Below are positions 30,237-34,173 of a DNA stretch of 34,173 bases, piece by piece; positions within the stretch are counted from its first letter, which is position 1; each line of letters opens with the position of its first letter. This DNA comes from Sperchopsis tessellata (lineage: Eukaryota > Arthropoda > Insecta > Coleoptera > Hydrophilidae). The stretch is from NCBI GenBank assembly GCA_033557685.1, contig JAWQRN010000206.1, positions 1-34,173 of the forward strand, in the 5' to 3' direction. Under the pieces are notes generated by a model. The model made no database searches, was not told the origin of the DNA, and saw nothing but the letters and a program-made list of their open reading frames with translations. Position numbers and translations under genes: made by a program.

Positions 30237-31506
30237 AGTACAAGCAAATGCTGTTATATTAACTTAAAAGGTGTTTTTATACCTTTGTCCCCTGCTGATA
30301 AAACACTACGTTCTGTTTGCTTAATTAAACAGATTTGTGTAAGTGTGTAAGTATTTATATAAAAGTTATGGTAATTTACAACAATCAACTACCAAGTGAT
30401 TTATAGTCAATGAGGCATTCAAAGACACTACACAATTGCATGGGGCAAACAATGATTGAACATTACAATTTGAAACATTAAATTTCCCCCATAGTTCAAA
30501 GATTGCTAAGGCCTCTGGTAAATAACAAATGTACTTACCGGATGAAAGAAAAACACAGATTACACGAACTATAGTTACTTCTACGAAGTTATGTTATATT
30601 TGGTGAAGTGAACAATATAAATCTGTAATAAAGTTTCGAGGTATGATTTTCCTTTTCCTCAGAATCTCTTTGAAACATATTTATTAAGTTTTTTTTTTAA
30701 TATTAATATTGATAACACTAATTTACGATTATTTAATAGTATTTGTATTAATTAATTGCATCACTTGTAGTTTAAATAGTTAGGCATTTACATTTTTTAT
30801 ATTATTTGCTATTTAATACTACATTTAAAACTTAGAGCACTAATACATTTAACAGTAACAGTAGTATGACTAGATGACTATAACGATACATTTCAGATGA
30901 TTGATTGATGCATGTCTGACAGATGGATGACGACTGTCTCAAGCAGCTGGGAAACCTCCTTTTATAGGTTTCCAAGACGCTGAGACATGTTTACAAAAAC
31001 AAATTTTTGTTCTAGAACAGTCTGGAATATTACTTAAAGGTTAATTTGTTTACTAAAAAATTGTTGAACAATTATTTTTTTATGGAAGATTTGATGTTTA
31101 CACATATAAGCAAAAATAATAATTGCAAATTTGGTTATTGAATAAGATTTGAAAATAATCCCGCTACAAATGTTTAGAACACTGGCTGAATAAGGCGCGC
31201 ATAAATCATTTTATTTCTTTCTCATTATAAATAATATTATTTTCTCTATTTCGAATATAAACTGAAAATTGTTTATTGGTCTATAGACCTAGATGAATAT
31301 AGTGGAATACAAACTAGGTGATGTACTTTGTGGTGTATAGAATAATTGGTTACATCATGTTATTATGCATAGCATATTCAAGAAATACTTATACAGATAA
31401 GGCAAACTCCTTTTTGCATATAGTGTAACGGTATGAGGTTTCTCAATTATTTTATTGTTTTAGTTAAATTTCAGCTTTTATTCATTTTAAACTTCATTTT
31501 TCTTAG
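30237..31506. other. AT-rich, one hairpin, no gene seen
   Basis: Apart from the hairpin at 30935-30987 I see no supported feature. Confidence 0.4.
30935..30987. repeat. 53-nt imperfect hairpin
   Basis: TGTCTCA (30935) pairs with TGAGACA (30981) and GGAAACCT (30950) with AGGTTTCC (30966). About 19 of 22 positions pair once a bulged A is allowed, around an 8-base loop. It carries CCTATAAAAGG-like sequence on the minus strand, and TTCTAGAA, a heat-shock-element-like palindrome, lies about 25 bases on. Confidence 0.7.
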
Positions 31507-31543
31507 GATGCCACTGGTCATTTAATTTTACTACCTAGCAAGG
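31507..31543 (+). CDS. Candidate 37-base exon of an unknown gene
   Basis: A pyrimidine-rich tract ending TTTTTCTTAG precedes 31507, and the strong donor GG|GTATGT starts at 31544. The interval reads DATGHLILLPSKG in one frame with no stop. Good splice signals on both sides of an open stretch make this a possible microexon, but I recognise no protein and cannot link it to other exons. Confidence 0.2.
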
Positions 31544-31549
31544 GTATGT

Positions 31550-32600
31550 ATGTTTCGCGCCGAATACTAACGGGGTTCGTACTTTTCCATAGCCGTTAGA
31601 TAGATGCTAATCGATATTCTACGAGAGTCCGTATACACGTCAACAGGAACGAGATATTTGCTAGGGGTGTTGCGTGGGCGGAGGAGAAGAACTGTCGGCG
31701 TTACTCCTACCACGCAACACTTGGCCTGGATGAAATCTATAAAAGTCAGGAATTTGCAAATCAAAGGCCTCTCTCCGAAAATATTTGCAAAAACAGTTTG
31801 TTGCGGTGCCAGAAATCTATTCGAGCTAGCTTAATTAAATTATTAAATTAAATTAAAATAATTTATTTAAATTCATACTTTCAGAATTTATTTACTGAGT
31901 TTCTTCAGAATTTGGTCAGTTTGCATTTGTTAAATTTTGCCTTGTTTTTACATTTTGTTTTAATCTTTACTTGCTTTCGAGGGACATTTTAGTGACGCGG
32001 TGTAGCTTCAGTAGCAGTTCGAACGTAATTAAACGCACTCACGTTGATAACAAACGGAGGTGTACTCAGAGATTCGGGGTATTCACCATTAGATAGTGTG
32101 GCATATCGTTTTGTCCTTCTACAAGGTCCACGTAAAACATACTTTAATCTAGTGGATAATATTGGGGTTAGGGAAACTAGTTCCGCGCCACCAAAGCTAT
32201 GCTTTACAGAGTTGGTTAAGGTAATACCGTTTCGGCTTTCTACAAGGGCCTTGTAAATCTGTCGACTCCTAAATCCAGAATAAACCAGGGCAGTTCCAAG
32301 TCTATGTTTATACGAGTGTGAGGTGTTCGTAGGTAGGTTGCTGGCATTATATTACTCACTGTAATTTCGGCGTGACTGTTTAATTTCTTTATTCGAGTGT
32401 AAAGATCTAAAATTAGCGTTCAGCGTATCTAATAGACTGAATCAACCTATTTAATTAATACAAACCCCAGTAATATTCTCTCTATCTCTAAATCCTCTAT
32501 GTGGCACAAATATAACAGCCGCGCAGTGCGAGTACGACAACGTATACGGAAGCCGCGATTGCGTGGGTGTATTTGCGCGCATTCGTCACATTTTGGTATG
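31550..32600. other. GC-richer promoter- or LTR-like region
   Basis: Richer in CpG than its surroundings. It has a perfect 11-bp inverted repeat (GTGTTGCGTGG at 31667-31677 and its complement at 31710-31720) followed by TATAAAAG at 31738-31745. Short overlapping open frames occur on both strands (31567-31834, 32044-32256) without recognisable proteins. It could be a host promoter or a solo LTR; no convincing TG..CA ends with a target duplication were found. Confidence 0.3.
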
Positions 32601-32609
32601 TTAGTCTGT

Positions 32610-32812
32610 ATTTTCAGGTTTTCATTGTCTTTTTTTTATTTGTCATTGTAATATTTTGTTTGTGTCATAGGTACTGTATTTTCAAGTTTTCATTGTTCTT
32701 TTCTTTGTCATTGTCATATTTTACTTGTGCTTTAACTTCTTAATTCTCAGGTTTTTTTTTTGTCATTTTATTTGCATATTTTGTTTGTTCTCATAATTTA
32801 TAGCGGTGGTAT
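32610..32812. repeat. Degenerate tandem repeat, period about 67
   Basis: TATTTTCAGGTTTTCATTG, TATTTTCAAGTTTTCATTG and a weaker TTCTCAGGTTTTTTTTTTG begin successive T-rich units, each followed by TTTGTCATTGT- and ATATTTTGTTTG-like stretches. Confidence 0.6.
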
Positions 32813-33440
32813 ATTTATTGTTGTACTCGGAAAGTCATTTGCTCTTCAGTCGAGCACGCTTTTTTGTAACTGTCACTGACAAGGAAACTAGATAACTAGG
32901 CTCGTCCCTGCTATCATAAAACGACAGGTATTAATAGATGATTTACCACCCGGTCACAGTCCTCCCCCATTATATCTGGTTCATCATAGTTTCACAGATT
33001 CAGAGCGTAACAGACCTTCGGCAGGTGGTTTGTCGATTGCGGCAATTATTCTTTCTCGTTTTTCTCTTTGTTTAATATATAGTATTTCAATTAATTTGCT
33101 TTATTTTATTTGCTTCGGCGATCTTCACTTCCTGATAAATTCTATTTCAGGTTACTCATACACTTCAAGGGTTCTTTGACCACTAGACGTCTCACTTGGA
33201 TTAGAATGAACTCGCTCCACGAGTTATTGTTCATTAGGTGTCCACGATTAAGTAAGGGTATATTAACGCCTCTGAACTCAGATTTTTTCCAGTTGTGTTG
33301 AAATAGTAACTAGTTTGGTTTATTAATTCTTACAATTATTTTTTAAATTTATAAATGAAAAACTTTAAGGTTACACTTTATGCGCTTTTTACACATCAGA
33401 CTAAACATAACACATGTATACGACTACACTTCAATATAGT
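32813..33440. other. No gene seen
   Basis: Mixed composition without a supported reading frame. AAGGGTA at about 33251 also occurs at about 31540, but this is too short to define an element. Confidence 0.35.
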
Positions 33441-33441
33441 A

Positions 33442-34173
33442 CTCCGTCTGTCCAGAAATAAGTGTCCGATTTAGGATATTTATTAAAATTTAAGAAAAGC
33501 AATAAATTGTTAAATATGACACTTACAGTGAGTTGATTTTTTTGCAAATAAATTATTTTGTTTAGTTATTTTTAAATAAGAAGAGTTTTTCGTTAAATAA
33601 GGTTTTTTAAGGAAAATTTAAAATTCCGAGATGACCCAAATATGAACTATGAAAGGAATCTTCAAATGAAATCCCACTTATCCCTTAAAAAACGAAAATC
33701 CTTGTACCACTCATTATTAGAGTTCACCGTTAATAGCAAGCTTCGGTTCAATCAAAATTGTTGCTAATTAATTCAGTGTATCGGAGGAAACTTGTAGGAC
33801 GAAAACCAAAAGTGCTCGATGTAGAACAAATTAAAGCAGTTCCACTTCATCTTCGCCGTAATATTAGTGACGTGGCTCATGCTATTGGTATTAATAAATC
33901 TATAGTTTACAACCGATTGAAATCAGGATAACTTAGGCGATATTGTCGTGAAGTTACTATGGTTGTTATCGATTTATCGAATAAGCTTTTTATAGTTGGA
34001 GCGTTAATGGTAATTGAAATCAATAAACAATATACAGATACAAATGATAAAAATAAGAACATAGGGTAACTTAAAACTACTTACATTATTTTAATAGGGC
34101 TCATCTTGCCATATACACTCACAACACCAGCCTCAGCTTCGTAATCCTACTTGCAACTTAACCCTTCTTCCTA
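33442..34173 (+). mobile_element. Plant-type mariner (Stowaway-like) element, left part
   Basis: Directly after a TA (33440-33441) the sequence CTCCGTCTGTCCAGAAATAA, followed by GTGTC, resembles the terminal repeat of plant Stowaway/mariner elements. Inside, plus-strand frames read LSLKKRKSLYHSLLEFTVNS (from 33678) and, 40 bases later in another frame, GRKPKVLDVEQIKAVPLHLR followed by SDVAHAIGINKSIVYNRLKS (33800-33940). These match the two helix-turn-helix blocks of plant-type mariner transposases. A stop (TAA) and a frame change show decay. The catalytic core and right terminus are absent or outside the window. Confidence 0.6.
33678..33965 (+). pseudogene. N-terminal part of plant-type mariner transposase
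   Basis: Two DNA-binding blocks in two frames. The first is LSLKKRKSLYHSLLEF and VNSKL. The second runs from RRKLVGRKPKVLD to VYNRLKSG, a stop, then LRRYC. The layout (a GRK motif, then VPL-x2-R, then S-x2-A-x3-G-x-x-KS-x-x-x-x-RL) is the second helix-turn-helix of this family. The segment between the blocks is shorter than usual, suggesting an internal deletion. The DDD catalytic region was not found before the window end. Confidence 0.55.

Noticed and set aside
31567..31834. Overlapping frames on both strands around the 11-bp inverted repeat
   Set aside because: Each is the other's mirror through the palindrome; no protein family recognised.
31535..33260. LTR bounded by AAGGGTA repeats
   Set aside because: Seven-base match only, without TG..CA ends in the expected place.

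Overview
The window looks like AT-rich animal, most likely insect, nuclear DNA. The evidence is a spliced protein-coding gene with GT..AG introns, long low-density stretches, microsatellites, and many decayed insect-type transposable elements (RTE, CR1/Jockey-like and other LINEs, Penelope-like, Tc1-type, Mutator-like, Polinton-like). There is no operon structure, and I recognised no tRNA, rRNA or CRISPR array. The order of insect cannot be fixed by eye.

Host gene. A plus-strand Rho-family guanine nucleotide exchange factor (DH-PH protein) runs from before the window (first visible coding exon 2050-3175) through exons 9325-10558 and 11372-11599 to a small last exon 23075-23206 with the stop codon. 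Splice phases match at every junction, giving about 906 visible residues: an acidic, Asn/Ser-rich N-terminal part ending in a proline-rich patch, a Cys-x2-Cys / Cys-x2-Cys motif, a complete DH domain and a PH domain. The PH domain is cut by introns of 0.8 and 11.5 kb, so its C-terminal helix is 11.5 kb from the rest and easy to miss. The start codon lies upstream of the window.

Introns. The 6.1-kb intron (3176-9324) holds several 3'-end copies of one LINE (3340-5290) and a long minus-strand RTE-type LINE (about 5860-8080). The 11.5-kb intron (11600-23074) is a transposon nest: a palindromic hAT-like repeat, a plus-strand Jockey-like LINE carrying an RTE fragment inside a 26-bp target duplication, an RTE piece, a LINE C-terminal piece, a minus-strand Penelope-like relic, a second RTE copy, and a minus-strand CR1/Jockey-group LINE whose ORF1 is split by a Tc1-type element with an open but catalytically mutated transposase.

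Downstream of the host gene (23.3-34.2 kb). After the polyadenylation signals come tandem repeats, a 1.96-kb Mutator-like element (24808-26766) with an 8-bp target duplication and arrays of GCGCGC-containing subterminal repeats, and a minus-strand Polinton/Maverick-like protein-primed DNA polymerase B relic (about 28240-30201). A GC-richer promoter- or LTR-like region follows (31.5-33.3 kb). At the right edge is the beginning of a mariner element that resembles the plant Stowaway/mariner group in both its terminus and its transposase N-terminus.

The genes do not form a pathway. One signalling gene is host; nearly everything else recognisable is mobile DNA in different states of decay. The most unusual items are the plant-type mariner at the right edge, a hammerhead-ribozyme-like relic at 1473-1545, the doubly truncated RTE insertion, the Mutator-like terminal arrays and the Polinton-like polymerase relic.
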